Source: a bacterium
Lineage (GTDB): Bacteria; Vulcanimicrobiota; Vulcanimicrobiia; Eremiobacterales; Eremiobacteraceae
Length of the DNA: 32,234 nucleotides
Direction of reading: 5' to 3'
Assembly (NCBI GenBank): GCA_902812405.1
Contig: CADDZI010000028.1
Location: forward strand, 1 to 32,234
Shown piece by piece: positions 8,384-18,433 of this stretch. The notes under the pieces are model-generated. The model was given only the letters and a program-made list of their open reading frames with translations. It was not told the DNA's origin and did no database searches. Within the stretch, counting starts at the first letter, position 1, and every line of letters begins with the position of its first letter. Made by a program: the position numbers and the translations under genes.

Positions 8384-9781
8384 CTAACCGCCTGGCTGCG
8401 TGCCCGGCGACCCGGCGGCCGGGCGGGCTCCGAACGCAGAAACGATGGCTGCCAAGTCCTGCGTTTCGCCGACGTGCGGCCGCAACGTCACTGGTTCCGC
8501 CGCGCTGATCCGGACGATCGCCGCGCCCAACTCGGCCAGGCGTTCCTCCAAGAATTCGTAGCCGCGGTCGATGTGTTCGAGTCCGCCGATCTCGCTCGTT
8601 CCCTGCGCGGCCAGGGCAGCTAAGACCAGCGCACCGCCGGCCCGGATGTCCGGAGCCTCGACCACCGCGTCCTTGAGGGCCGGGACACCGCGGATGGTTG
8701 CCGTTCGACCCGCAACCGTAATGTCCGCTCCCATGCGCGCCAGCTCGCTGACGTACACGAAGCGAGCGTCAAAGATTGTTTCCTCCACGGTCGAGGTTCC
8801 TTGCGCCAGCGATAGGTAGGCGACGATGAGCGGCTGCAGGTCCGTGGGGAAGCCGGGGTACGGTGCGGTCGTGACGTCGGTCGCCGTCCAGCGCCGAGGG
8901 GCCTGCACCCGTACCGACACCCCCTCGGCCGCCACCTCGGCCCCGGTCGCGCGCAGCACCTCCTGTAAGCTGGCCAGCATGGTGGGATCCAGACCGCGCA
9001 CGGTGACGTCGCCGCCGGTGATGGCGCCCGCCAGCAGGTACGTGCCGGCGACAAGCCGGTCGGGAATGATCGTGTACTCCCCGCCGTGCAGCCGGCGCAC
9101 ACCCTCGATGACGATGCTGGGCGAACCCTGGCCTTGGATGCGCGCGCCCATAGCTACCAAAAAGTCCGCCAGATCGACAACCTCCGGCTCGCGCGCCGCA
9201 TTCTCGATGCGCGTCGTGGCCTCGGCCCGTACCGCAGCCAGCATGAGGTTCTTGGTCGCTCCGACGCTCGGCTTGGCCAGCGGAATCGTCGTGCCGCGCA
9301 GCCTCCGGCCGGTCACGATGACCGAGCCGTGCTCCAAATCGACCGACGCTCCGAGCCGCCCGAAGCCGTCCAAGTGCAGATCGATGGCGCGCGGCCCAAG
9401 CACGCAACCGCCCGGCCGGGGCACTTCGGCTATGCCGAAGCGGCCAAGCAAGGCGCCCGTGATGTCGAACGACGCGTTGAGCTTACTGACCAGGGCATAG
9501 GGTGCGGTGTGCGAGGTCACAGACGTCGAGTTGATGACGAGCGTGCCACCCGGCTGCTCGCGGACGCGCGCGCCCAGGCTCTCCAAAATGTACGCCATGA
9601 CGTCGACGTCGGTGATGCGCGGCACCCGGTGCAAGACCACCTCGCCTTCGCACAGGATCGTGGCCGCCATGATCGGCAGCGCCGCGTTCTTCGCCCCGGG
9701 CACGGTCAAACTGCCCGCAAGGCGCCGGCCGCCTTCCACGACCAGCCGCGTGCGCAGTCCCGCCAGTGTCTCGGTCACCAT
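8384..9781 (-). CDS. murA: UDP-N-acetylglucosamine 1-carboxyvinyltransferase MurA
   Basis: First committed step of peptidoglycan synthesis: transfers enolpyruvate from PEP to UDP-GlcNAc. Length is 465 aa, about 45 longer than usual because of short N- and C-terminal extensions (the tail is Gly/Pro-rich). PGAKNAALP contains the conserved Lys31-Asn32, and RPGGCVLGPRAIDLHL carries the catalytic cysteine Cys126, the target of fosfomycin. One oddity: the usually conserved (M/I)RAS segment before the catalytic loop reads LNAS (100s region), with Asn in the arginine position. The ATG start at 9781 lies in a duplicated 23-bp sequence. It follows atpC by 58 bp and probably shares the atp transcript. 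Confidence 0.94.
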   Translation of the reverse strand: MVTETLAGLRTRLVVEGGRRLAGSLTVPGAKNAALPIMAATILCEGEVVLHRVPRITDVDVMAYILESLGARVREQPGGTLVINSTSVTSHTAPYALVSKLNASFDITGALLGRFGIAEVPRPGGCVLGPRAIDLHLDGFGRLGASVDLEHGSVIVTGRRLRGTTIPLAKPSVGATKNLMLAAVRAEATTRIENAAREPEVVDLADFLVAMGARIQGQGSPSIVIEGVRRLHGGEYTIIPDRLVAGTYLLAGAITGGDVTVRGLDPTMLASLQEVLRATGAEVAAEGVSVRVQAPRRWTATDVTTAPYPGFPTDLQPLIVAYLSLAQGTSTVEETIFDARFVYVSELARMGADITVAGRTATIRGVPALKDAVVEAPDIRAGGALVLAALAAQGTSEIGGLEHIDRGYEFLEERLAELGAAIVRISAAEPVTLRPHVGETQDLAAIVSAFGARPAAGSPGTQPGG

Positions 9782-9814
9782 GTGATAACCCGTGTCTCGG
9801 TCACCATGTGATAA
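9766..9814. repeat. 23-bp direct repeat over the murA start codon
   Basis: Identical 23-bp copies at 9766-9788 and 9792-9814 (period 26). Each contains CAT (ATG on the minus strand) and the next codons of murA. The 26-bp period puts the upstream ATG out of frame, so only 9781 opens the long frame. Confidence 0.9.
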
Positions 9815-9839
9815 TCGGAAGTTCCCGCAGCCGTCCCCT

Positions 9840-10277
9840 CTATGCCTGGTCGGGGCGCTGGGTTACATCTAGTCGTGCCTGCGCCCACGCCATCGCACGT
9901 CGGGCTTGGGCCTCCTCCGGCCCGCGCTTGCGCGCCAGCTCCTCCTGTGCGCTCCGCAGGTCGGCCCGGGCCTCCTCCACGTTGACTTCGTCGCGCGTCA
10001 GGGCAACGTCGGCCAACACGATTACCTTCTCGGGAGTCACCTGCATGAACCCGCCGGGCACGGCAAACGACAACCGTCCGCCTGCTTCCGCGGCGGCACC
10101 CTCCGCCTTCGCGACGGTCGCCTTCAGGACGCCCGGACGCAGCGTCGTCAGAAGCGGCGCGTGCTTGGCCAAGACGCCCAGGTCGCCCGCCGCGCCCGGC
10201 GCGACGACGATCTCGACGTCACCCTCGAAGCGCACGCCGCCCGGGGTGATGAGCGCCAGCTTGGTCGTCGCAGCCAT
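9840..10277 (-). CDS. atpC: ATP synthase F1 subunit epsilon
   Basis: A 145-aa epsilon subunit: N-terminal beta-sandwich (LALITPGGVRFEGDVEIVVAPGAAGDLGVLAKHAPLLTTLRPGVL) and C-terminal two-helix region with RAxxDLRxAQEELARKRG. It joins the central stalk and inhibits ATP hydrolysis in many bacteria. The ATG at 10277 lies 14 bp after the atpD stop. Last F1 gene of the operon, followed directly by murA. Confidence 0.95.
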   Translation of the reverse strand: MAATTKLALITPGGVRFEGDVEIVVAPGAAGDLGVLAKHAPLLTTLRPGVLKATVAKAEGAAAEAGGRLSFAVPGGFMQVTPEKVIVLADVALTRDEVNVEEARADLRSAQEELARKRGPEEAQARRAMAWAQARLDVTQRPDQA

Positions 10278-10291
10278 GCTACCGGTGCCCC

Positions 10292-12747
<2,456 letters not shown>

Positions 12748-12748
12748 A

Positions 12749-14248
12749 TCAGAAGCGCTTCTTGAACTCGGCGATCGCGGCGTCCAGCGCGGCCTTAGTT
12801 TCGGCCGTAATCTCCTTGCGCTCGGCGATGGTCCGCGGGATGTCCGGGTGCGCCGTTTCCAGGAACTCGAAGAAGGCGCGCTGGAAGCGGGCGATGCGTT
12901 CGGTCGGCACGTCTGCCAAGAAGTCGTTGACCGCCACGTACAGCTCGATGACCTGGCGTTCGAGCGGCAGCGGATCGAATTGCGGCTGCTTGAGAGTCTC
13001 GGTGATCTTCTCGCCGCGCGCGAGCTGGGCTTGGGTCGCCTTGTCGAGGTCGGAGGCGAACTTGGCAAACGCCGCCAGGTCGCGGTACTGCGAGAGCTCC
13101 AGACGCAGCTGCCCGGCCACCGCCTTCATCGCTTTCGTCTGCGCCGCCCCACCGACGCGCGAGACCGACAGGCCGACGTCGATTGCGGGCCGGATGCCGC
13201 TGTAGAAGAGGCCCGTCTCGAGGTAAATCTGACCGTCCGTGATCGAGATGAGGTTGGTCGGGATGTACGCCGAGACGTCGCCCTGTTGGGTCTCGATGAT
13301 CGGCAGTGCGGTCATGGAACCGCCACCCAGGTCGTCCGACAGCTTGGCGGCCCGCTCCAAGAGGCGCGAGTGCAGGTAGAAGATGTCGCCCGGATAGGCT
13401 TCCCGGCCCGGCGGGCGGCGCAGGATGAGAGAGATCTCGCGGTATGCCTGGGCGTGCTTGGAGAGGTCGTCGTAGATGATGAGCACGTCGCGCCCGGCAT
13501 ACATGAGTTCCTGACCCATGGCGCAGCCCGCATAGGGTGCGATGTAGCGCAAGGTGGCTGGGTCCGAGGCATTTGCGGCGACGATCGTCGTGTAGTCCAT
13601 GGCGCCGGCGTCGGTGAGAATTTTGTAGGTCTGCGCGACGGTGGACGTCTTCTGCCCGATCGCGACGTAAATGCAGATGACGTTCTTGCCCTTCTGATTG
13701 AGGATTGTGTCCAGGGCGATCGCCGTCTTGCCGGTTTGCCGGTCGCCAATAATCAGCTCGCGCTGACCCTTGCCGATGGGGATGAGGCCGTCAATGGCCT
13801 TCATGCCGGTCTGCAGCGGCTGGTTGACGGGTTGACGCTGAACCACCGACGGCGCCTGAGTTTCGATGGGACGCGTGCGGCTCGTGCTGACCGGGCCCTT
13901 GTCATCCAGGGGCTGGCCCAGCGGGTTGATGACGCGCCCGACCACCGCGTCGCCGACCGGCACCGAAACGATTCGCCCGGTGCGGCGCACCGTGTCGCCC
14001 TCGCGGATCTCTTCGTCCGAGCCCATGATGACGACGCCGACGTTGTCCTCTTCCAAATTGAAGGCGATGCCGAGTAGGCCGTTGGGGAATTGGACGAGCT
14101 CCCCCATCTTGACCGAGCGCAGTCCGTAGACGCGCGCAATGGAGTCGCCGGCCTCGATGACCGTTCCGACTTCGTCCTGGCGCGTCTCGATGTGCGCGCT
14201 GGCGATCTGCTGTTTGAGGATGCCTGCGATTTCGTCTGCGTTGAGCAT
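12749..14248 (-). CDS. atpA: ATP synthase F1 subunit alpha
   Basis: Regulatory nucleotide-binding F1 subunit, 499 aa, normal length. Walker [10 protein letters not shown] at 168-176, the signature [17 protein letters not shown], and the C-terminal helical domain are intact. The ATG at 14248 is preceded by a purine-rich AAGGAAGAGAG segment. The adjacent atpG starts one base after its stop, implying translational coupling. Confidence 0.97.
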   Translation of the reverse strand: MLNADEIAGILKQQIASAHIETRQDEVGTVIEAGDSIARVYGLRSVKMGELVQFPNGLLGIAFNLEEDNVGVVIMGSDEEIREGDTVRRTGRIVSVPVGDAVVGRVINPLGQPLDDKGPVSTSRTRPIETQAPSVVQRQPVNQPLQTGMKAIDGLIPIGKGQRELIIGDRQTGKTAIALDTILNQKGKNVICIYVAIGQKTSTVAQTYKILTDAGAMDYTTIVAANASDPATLRYIAPYAGCAMGQELMYAGRDVLIIYDDLSKHAQAYREISLILRRPPGREAYPGDIFYLHSRLLERAAKLSDDLGGGSMTALPIIETQQGDVSAYIPTNLISITDGQIYLETGLFYSGIRPAIDVGLSVSRVGGAAQTKAMKAVAGQLRLELSQYRDLAAFAKFASDLDKATQAQLARGEKITETLKQPQFDPLPLERQVIELYVAVNDFLADVPTERIARFQRAFFEFLETAHPDIPRTIAERKEITAETKAALDAAIAEFKKRF

Positions 14249-14293
14249 GGTTGCCGAGTCTCTCTTCCTTTATAAGGGTCCGTGAGGGGTTCT

Positions 14294-14890
14294 TTAGGGA
14301 TGCGTGTTGGTCCCGGGTTTGCCGTTGGGCGAAGCGGTCATCCAGCGGTCGGTGACGGCCAGCAGGTGACGGCGCAGTTCCTCCAGGCGTCCGGCCACGC
14401 TGGCGTCGACGTAGCGGTCACCGACCTGAACGACAACGCCGCCTAAGAGGTCGGGCGCGAGTTTGGTGTGGGGGACGATCGTCGTCTGGTAGATGCCCGA
14501 GAGGCGCGCGGCCAGTTCCTGGAGGTGCGCATCGTCGAGCGGCAGCGCGGTGCTGATGGCGGCTATGGTCCGGCCGATCTCTTGGTCGTACAGCTCGTGC
14601 AATTGCCGGGCGATGATCGCCAGCAGGTTCTCGCGCCGCTTGCGGACGAGCAGCACGAGCAGGTTGAGGGTGACCTCGTCCACTTTTCCTTCGAAGGCGG
14701 CGCGCAGGGCGGCGGCCTTGGCATCGCGACCGACGACCGGGGAGGCGACGTAGGAGGCCAGATCGGGATCGCGCGCCAGAAGCTCGGCGATACCGTCCAT
14801 GTCGCGCATGACGGCCTCCAGGCAACCCCGCTCGCGCGCCAGAGCATAAGCGGCCTGTGCGTAGCGCAGGGCGATGCTTTCCTTAAGCAC
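14294..14890 (-). CDS. atpH: ATP synthase F1 subunit delta
   Basis: Peripheral-stalk cap protein (OSCP), 198 aa. The N-terminal helical domain begins LKESIALRYAQAAYALA and the C-terminal region includes KLAPDLLGGVVVQVGDRYVDASVAGRLEELRRHL, the family signature. The GTG at 14890 is chosen because GAGG lies six bases upstream and it overlaps the atpF stop by 8 nt; the longer open frame upstream runs antiframe through atpF and is not real. A 15-residue tail after RRHLLAV is slightly longer than usual. Confidence 0.94.
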   Translation of the reverse strand: MLKESIALRYAQAAYALARERGCLEAVMRDMDGIAELLARDPDLASYVASPVVGRDAKAAALRAAFEGKVDEVTLNLLVLLVRKRRENLLAIIARQLHELYDQEIGRTIAAISTALPLDDAHLQELAARLSGIYQTTIVPHTKLAPDLLGGVVVQVGDRYVDASVAGRLEELRRHLLAVTDRWMTASPNGKPGTNTHP

Positions 14891-15380
14891 GGCTGGCCTC
14901 CAGGTCGGCGATGAGGCGCTCGACGAGTTCTCGCTGGCGGGTTGCGTCGATTTCGCGCCGCGCAATTTCGCGCGCCCGGGCGTGCGCCTGTTCGACCGTT
15001 TCGGCGAGCAGTTCACGCCGCACGCGGTAGCGCTCGCGCTCCAGTTCGCCGGCGGCGTGGGCCAGGATGCGGGCTGCGTGCTCGCGCGCTGCTGCGCGCT
15101 CGGCCTCGATGAGGTGCGCCGCCTGTTGGCCTGCGACCTCGACCATGCGCGCGGCGTCGACTTTGGCCTGCTCGATGGCCACGCGGGCCGCTTGCAGCTC
15201 AGCCTCGCAGCGGGCATGGTAGGCCTTCGCATCCTCAACCGCCCGGTTCTGCGCCTCCTGGTGGGCGACGAGAGCCGGACGCAGGTAGCGAGCGTACACC
15301 CAGCCGATAATGCCCAGGAAGATCGCAAAATCAACGAGCTTGGCGATGAAGACCGTATCGTTGAAGTGTGGTACGAACAT
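14883..15380 (-). CDS. atpF: ATP synthase Fo subunit b
   Basis: 165-aa peripheral-stalk subunit: one N-terminal membrane helix (FIAKLVDFAIFLGIIGWVYARYL, about 11-33) and then a long alanine/arginine/glutamate-rich coiled coil to the end. It follows the b' gene by 3 nt and overlaps atpH. Together with b' it should form a heterodimeric stalk, as in cyanobacteria and chloroplasts. Confidence 0.9.
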   Translation of the reverse strand: MFVPHFNDTVFIAKLVDFAIFLGIIGWVYARYLRPALVAHQEAQNRAVEDAKAYHARCEAELQAARVAIEQAKVDAARMVEVAGQQAAHLIEAERAAAREHAARILAHAAGELERERYRVRRELLAETVEQAHARAREIARREIDATRQRELVERLIADLEASRA

Positions 15381-15383
15381 GAC

Positions 15384-15818
15384 CTAGGCCGCCCGTTCGG
15401 CGCCGGTGGCGCGGCGCACCATGCTGCGGGCGAGCTCCTCGACGAACGCCTGCTGCTTTTCGAGGGCTGCCGCCCGCTCAGCCGCCACCGTGGCGTGTGC
15501 CAGCTGCACGGCGGCTGCTGCGTCTTCAGCCGCTCGCCGCTCGATCTCGTGCGCCTGGGCAGCCGCCTCAGCCGCCGCGCGACGCATCGTCTCTTGGGTC
15601 TGACGCCGTGCCGCATCCAAGATCGCCTGCGCCTGCGCGCGCGCCTGTGCCGCCTGGGCGGCCAGGTCGTCAGCCTGCCGGTACAGCTGTGCGATGTACT
15701 GCTGACGGGCGTCGATCGAACGGCGAACCGGCCGGATGAACAGATAATTGAGCAGCACCCAGAACAGGATGAAGTTCAGGATTTGGACGAGGAAGGTGCC
15801 GTCGATCGAGAGCAGCAT
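15384..15818 (-). CDS. atpF': ATP synthase Fo subunit b'
   Basis: 144 aa: N-terminal membrane helix MLLSIDGTFLVQILNFILFWVLLNYLF followed by RPVRRSIDARQQYIAQ and an Ala/Gln-rich coiled coil. DGTFLVQILNFxxFWxxLNxxxxRPV is the typical b/b' family start. Lying between atpE and a second, divergent b gene, it takes the b' (atpG in cyanobacterial nomenclature) position. The b versus b' labels rest on gene order. Confidence 0.85.
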   Translation of the reverse strand: MLLSIDGTFLVQILNFILFWVLLNYLFIRPVRRSIDARQQYIAQLYRQADDLAAQAAQARAQAQAILDAARRQTQETMRRAAAEAAAQAHEIERRAAEDAAAAVQLAHATVAAERAAALEKQQAFVEELARSMVRRATGAERAA

Positions 15819-15855
15819 GTGCGTCGTGCCTGAGGTGCGGCCGCCTGAGTACCGG

Positions 15856-16140
15856 TTAGTGCTGAGTCAGCGGCAGGAGGCCGTGGAGAACGCCCAGCCC
15901 ACCGAAGCCCAGCACGAGGTAGAAGGCCAGCGCGATGCCGATGATCGGGAATGCCTCCAAGATGCCGACGCCCAGCAGGTAGAAGAAGAAAATGTTAGGG
16001 CGCGCCTCGGGCTGGCGGGCGATGGACTCGACGGCCTTGCTGCCGATGATGCCGTCGCCGATTGCCGAGCCGAACCCGGCGAAGCCGACGATGAGTGCGA
16101 ACCCGATAATGACTGCCGCAATCAGAATGGTGTTCTCCAC
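15856..16140 (-). CDS. atpE: ATP synthase Fo subunit c
   Basis: 94-aa rotor-ring proteolipid of two membrane helices joined by the polar loop AVESIARQPEARPN. The ion-carrying carboxylate is Glu62 in GILEAFPIIGIALAF. The helix-2 context lacks the Ser/Thr ligands that follow the Glu in sodium-type rings, so proton coupling is likely. Helix 1 reads GSAIGDGIIGSK: Asp29 occupies the place of E. coli Ile28, as in mycobacterial c subunits, where it contributes to the bedaquiline site. Confidence 0.96.
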   Translation of the reverse strand: MENTILIAAVIIGFALIVGFAGFGSAIGDGIIGSKAVESIARQPEARPNIFFFYLLGVGILEAFPIIGIALAFYLVLGFGGLGVLHGLLPLTQH

Positions 16141-16153
16141 GGATGTACTCCCT

Positions 16154-16885
16154 CTAGTGTGCCAGTGATTCTTGGGTTGGCGTAATCAAGTAGGCGATGG
16201 TCAAGAGTGTAAACACTGCAGCCTGAATGACGCCTACCGCCATGTTGAAGGCGAAGATGAAGAGTGGACCGATGTGGGCGACCGCCGAGATGGCACCCAG
16301 GTGCGCGTTGATGACACCCGCGACGACCAGCAAGAGGACTTCTCCGGCAAAGATGTTGCCGAAGAGCCGCATGGCCAACGTCACCGGGCGCGCCAGCTCA
16401 TCGATGATGTTGATGGGCAGCATGACGATGCCCAGCACCCACGGCTTGACGAAGAGGTGCTTGTAGTAGCCCAGGCCGTGGCGTTGGATGCCGACGAGTT
16501 GAATGAAGAGGATGGTCGTGACAGCCAGGGCTGCGGTCGTATTGAGATCGGACGTCGGCGAGCGGCCGATGAGCGGAATGAGGCCGACCTCATTCAGGAT
16601 TAGGATGAAGGTAAAGAGCGAGATGATGAAGGGCACGAAGGGCCGACCATTCTTGCCCAAGATGCTTGTCGTCAGTTCACCGACGTAGCTGACGAGCAGC
16701 TCCATGATGCTGTAGCGTTTGGACAGCACCGTAATGGGATGCGTGGCCGCGAGCAGGCCGAGCACGAGGACGACGATGCCCATGGCGAGCCAGGTGATGA
16801 TGACCGTATCCGCATGCACCGTGTTGAACGGCGCCGGCAGAAAGGGAAGATGCCACAGCGGATGGACGCCAGGTACTTCTTGCAT
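16154..16885 (-). CDS. atpB: ATP synthase Fo subunit a
   Basis: Membrane stator that forms the proton half-channels, 243 aa with five to six hydrophobic segments. The essential arginine is Arg173 in LAMRLFGNIFAGE; PINIIDELARPVTLAMRLFGN is the full signature. The ATG at 16885 lies 15 bp after the atpI-like gene. Length and motifs are normal for a compact bacterial a subunit. Confidence 0.95.
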   Translation of the reverse strand: MQEVPGVHPLWHLPFLPAPFNTVHADTVIITWLAMGIVVLVLGLLAATHPITVLSKRYSIMELLVSYVGELTTSILGKNGRPFVPFIISLFTFILILNEVGLIPLIGRSPTSDLNTTAALAVTTILFIQLVGIQRHGLGYYKHLFVKPWVLGIVMLPINIIDELARPVTLAMRLFGNIFAGEVLLLVVAGVINAHLGAISAVAHIGPLFIFAFNMAVGVIQAAVFTLLTIAYLITPTQESLAH

Positions 16886-16900
16886 CGCGAGTGTTGCCTT

Positions 16901-17332
16901 TTACCTCGCTGCGCCTGTGTCGGCGCAGTTCGAGAGGTTTTGTTGCCGATAGACGGCGATGGCCACTGCCAACGGTGCGACAAATCCGGCAAGGTATGCG
17001 AAGACATCGAACGGTGGCCGATGCCCGGCGACGAGCGCTGCGCCGGCGCCCGCCAGGAGGACGCGTGCCAAGGCCGCGATCGTCAAAAGTGGCAGGTAGC
17101 GAGGGCCAAATTTCGTTAACCGGTTGAAGCCTGCAGCGATGTGGAAGCGCGCCAGGTTGCCGACCAAGGTGCCCGCCGCGAATGCCAGCGCGGCCCAGGC
17201 GTGCCCAAAGGCGAGCAAGACCGGCGCCGCAGCGACGGCGAGCCCAAAGCTGCGCCAGGTAACAGCCGCCTGGAACGAGCGGACGTCATCCATATGAAGA
17301 GTGGGATTTCGCGCTCCCGCCGGCGATTCCAT
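16901..17332 (-). CDS. atpI: AtpI-like small membrane protein
   Basis: 143-aa protein with about four hydrophobic segments (SFGLAVAAAPVLLAFG, WAALAFAAGTLVGN, LPLLTIAALARVLLAGAGAALVAG, VFAYLAGFVAPLAVAIAV), immediately upstream of atpB. Position, size and topology match AtpI, which helps assemble the c ring and/or handles Mg2+; primary sequence is poorly conserved in this family. Start 17332 has AAGGG five bases upstream; an ATG at 17293 is an alternative. Confidence 0.75.
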   Translation of the reverse strand: MESPAGARNPTLHMDDVRSFQAAVTWRSFGLAVAAAPVLLAFGHAWAALAFAAGTLVGNLARFHIAAGFNRLTKFGPRYLPLLTIAALARVLLAGAGAALVAGHRPPFDVFAYLAGFVAPLAVAIAVYRQQNLSNCADTGAAR

Positions 17333-17391
17333 GCGCCCTTGGGCCCGCCTGGCTGGCCCCTGTCGCTCGCGCGCATCCCTACTGTTTATTC

Positions 17392-17474
17392 GTAGCGGTC
17401 AGCCTTGGCCGACCGTCGCGCTTGCGCGAAGCGAGCTCCTGCAGCGTTCTGTAGCGGTCGCGCTTGCGCGACCG
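17392..17474 (+). repeat. REP pair upstream of atpI
   Basis: REP at 17392-17415 with a diverged stem (CGGTCAGCC, TT, GGCCGACCG; one mismatch) and a perfect REP at 17451-17474, both with GTAG. Between them 17416-17431 is a REP-like palindrome without the tetranucleotide. Confidence 0.83.
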
Positions 17475-17576
17475 AGCGAACCTCCGGCCTCGCCTCCAAC
17501 CGAGATAAACTGGCGTTGTCTAAACACTTTGCCGAGCAGTGCGCAGAATTGAATCGCTGACAAGAAAAATACAATC

Positions 17577-17876
17577 CTATTTTTTGGGTGTACGCCAACC
17601 GTCACCAACTAACCCAAAGGCCGCAAGCACAGTAGCGCCCGCTCCCAAAGCGATCGGAATCCATGCCAGCATTTTTCCAGCCACCGTAAGACGTCTCCGA
17701 TGCCGATGCCCAGGGGTACTTGGCCCGTTCTCGCTCCGTTCCAAAATCGACGATGGACCAGCTTGCTCCAGCGACCGCCACCAATTTACAACAGCCACAA
17801 TCACGCCGGGGATAGCCCCCAAGTGCTCACTGAGCCGCATATCGCCCGGTCCACCTATGCCGCAGGATCCGTACAT
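17577..17876 (-). CDS. Doubtful small hypothetical membrane protein
   Basis: 99-aa frame from ATG 17876 with a possible hydrophobic segment near 20-32 (AIPGVIVAVVNWW) and a clearer one near 68-90 (GKMLAWIPIALGAGATVLAAFGLV), ending GWRTPKK. No Shine-Dalgarno sequence, less biased codon use than neighbours, no recognisable family. It could be chance. Confidence 0.25.
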   Translation of the reverse strand: MYGSCGIGGPGDMRLSEHLGAIPGVIVAVVNWWRSLEQAGPSSILERSENGPSTPGHRHRRRLTVAGKMLAWIPIALGAGATVLAAFGLVGDGWRTPKK

Positions 17877-18235
17877 ATCGGCCGGGTTGTTGTTCTAGGG
17901 TCTGAAAACTATTGCATCGCCTGCCTCAAGAAAGTCCGTGAGAGTTGATCAGATGCTTAAGGCCGCCTACTGCGCCCATAAGGGCTCGTAAAGTGCTGCT
18001 CATTTTGTGTGGCCTCGCTTTGCTCTAGAAAGCGGCGGCCGCATACGACGCAAAGAATAGACTTTAATAACCACTGAGGGCATGCATGAGACGCAGCGCT
18101 CGTGCAGCATCGCAGTGTTCGCGGCGAAACCACTGAACCGCGTCGCTTCCTGACCGTGGCCTGCTTGAGTCCGCGGTTATCGAGCTGATCGGCGGCCACG
18201 CGGTGGCGTCATCGTTCGCCGTCGTTTGATGTCTC

Positions 18236-18433
18236 CTACGTCGGGCGTGAAAACTGACGAAACAGCGACACGAGGCCGGCGACAAACCCGAGCAGGACGC
18301 CCAGCGGAACCGCCAGCTCCCAGTGCAGGTAGCGCTCGCCGAGCCACCCCAAGCCCAAGCCGACCGCCAGCGCGCCGACGATCGTCGCGCCCGCCGCACC
18401 GACCTGCGCCAGACTAGACGGATCCTTGCCCAT
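18236..18433 (-). CDS. atpZ: AtpZ/AtpI-type ATP synthase-associated protein
   Basis: 65 aa with two membrane helices: GAAGATIVGALAVGLGLGWLGERYLH and LAVPLGVLLGFVAGLVSLFRQF. The G-x-GxxLGxxLD-like hairpin followed by PxxxxxGxxxGxxxG is the AtpZ (F0F1 ATPase subunit, putative Mg2+/Ca2+ transporter) pattern. The start at 18433 overlaps the wecB stop by 20 nt, so translation is probably coupled to wecB. AtpZ usually directly precedes atpI; here a 900-bp gap intervenes. Confidence 0.75.
   Translation of the reverse strand: MGKDPSSLAQVGAAGATIVGALAVGLGLGWLGERYLHWELAVPLGVLLGFVAGLVSLFRQFSRPT

Larger units (their letters stand above)
17333..18235. other. Sparse 900-bp gap between atpI and atpZ
   Basis: Splits the upstream operon from the atp operon. 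It holds two plus-oriented REPs (17392-17474), one doubtful small frame (17577-17876), and an AT-richer stretch around 17500-17600 and 17880-18080 that contrasts with the rest of the window. No tRNA or conserved gene is recognised. A promoter for atpI should lie here, but no convincing -35/-10 pair was found. Confidence 0.6.

Noticed and set aside
14294-15616. 440-aa protein ending in the delta subunit
   Set aside because: The N-terminal half is an out-of-frame reading of atpF/atpF'; the delta subunit starts at GTG 14890.
15856-16140. Sodium-coupled ATP synthase
   Set aside because: Helix 2 lacks the Ser/Thr ligands after the carboxylate and helix 1 has Asp rather than the sodium-site Gln.
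17539-17898. Plus-strand 119-aa frame in the atpI-atpZ gap
   Set aside because: No ribosome site, no recognisable domain, composition like a shadow of the opposite frame.
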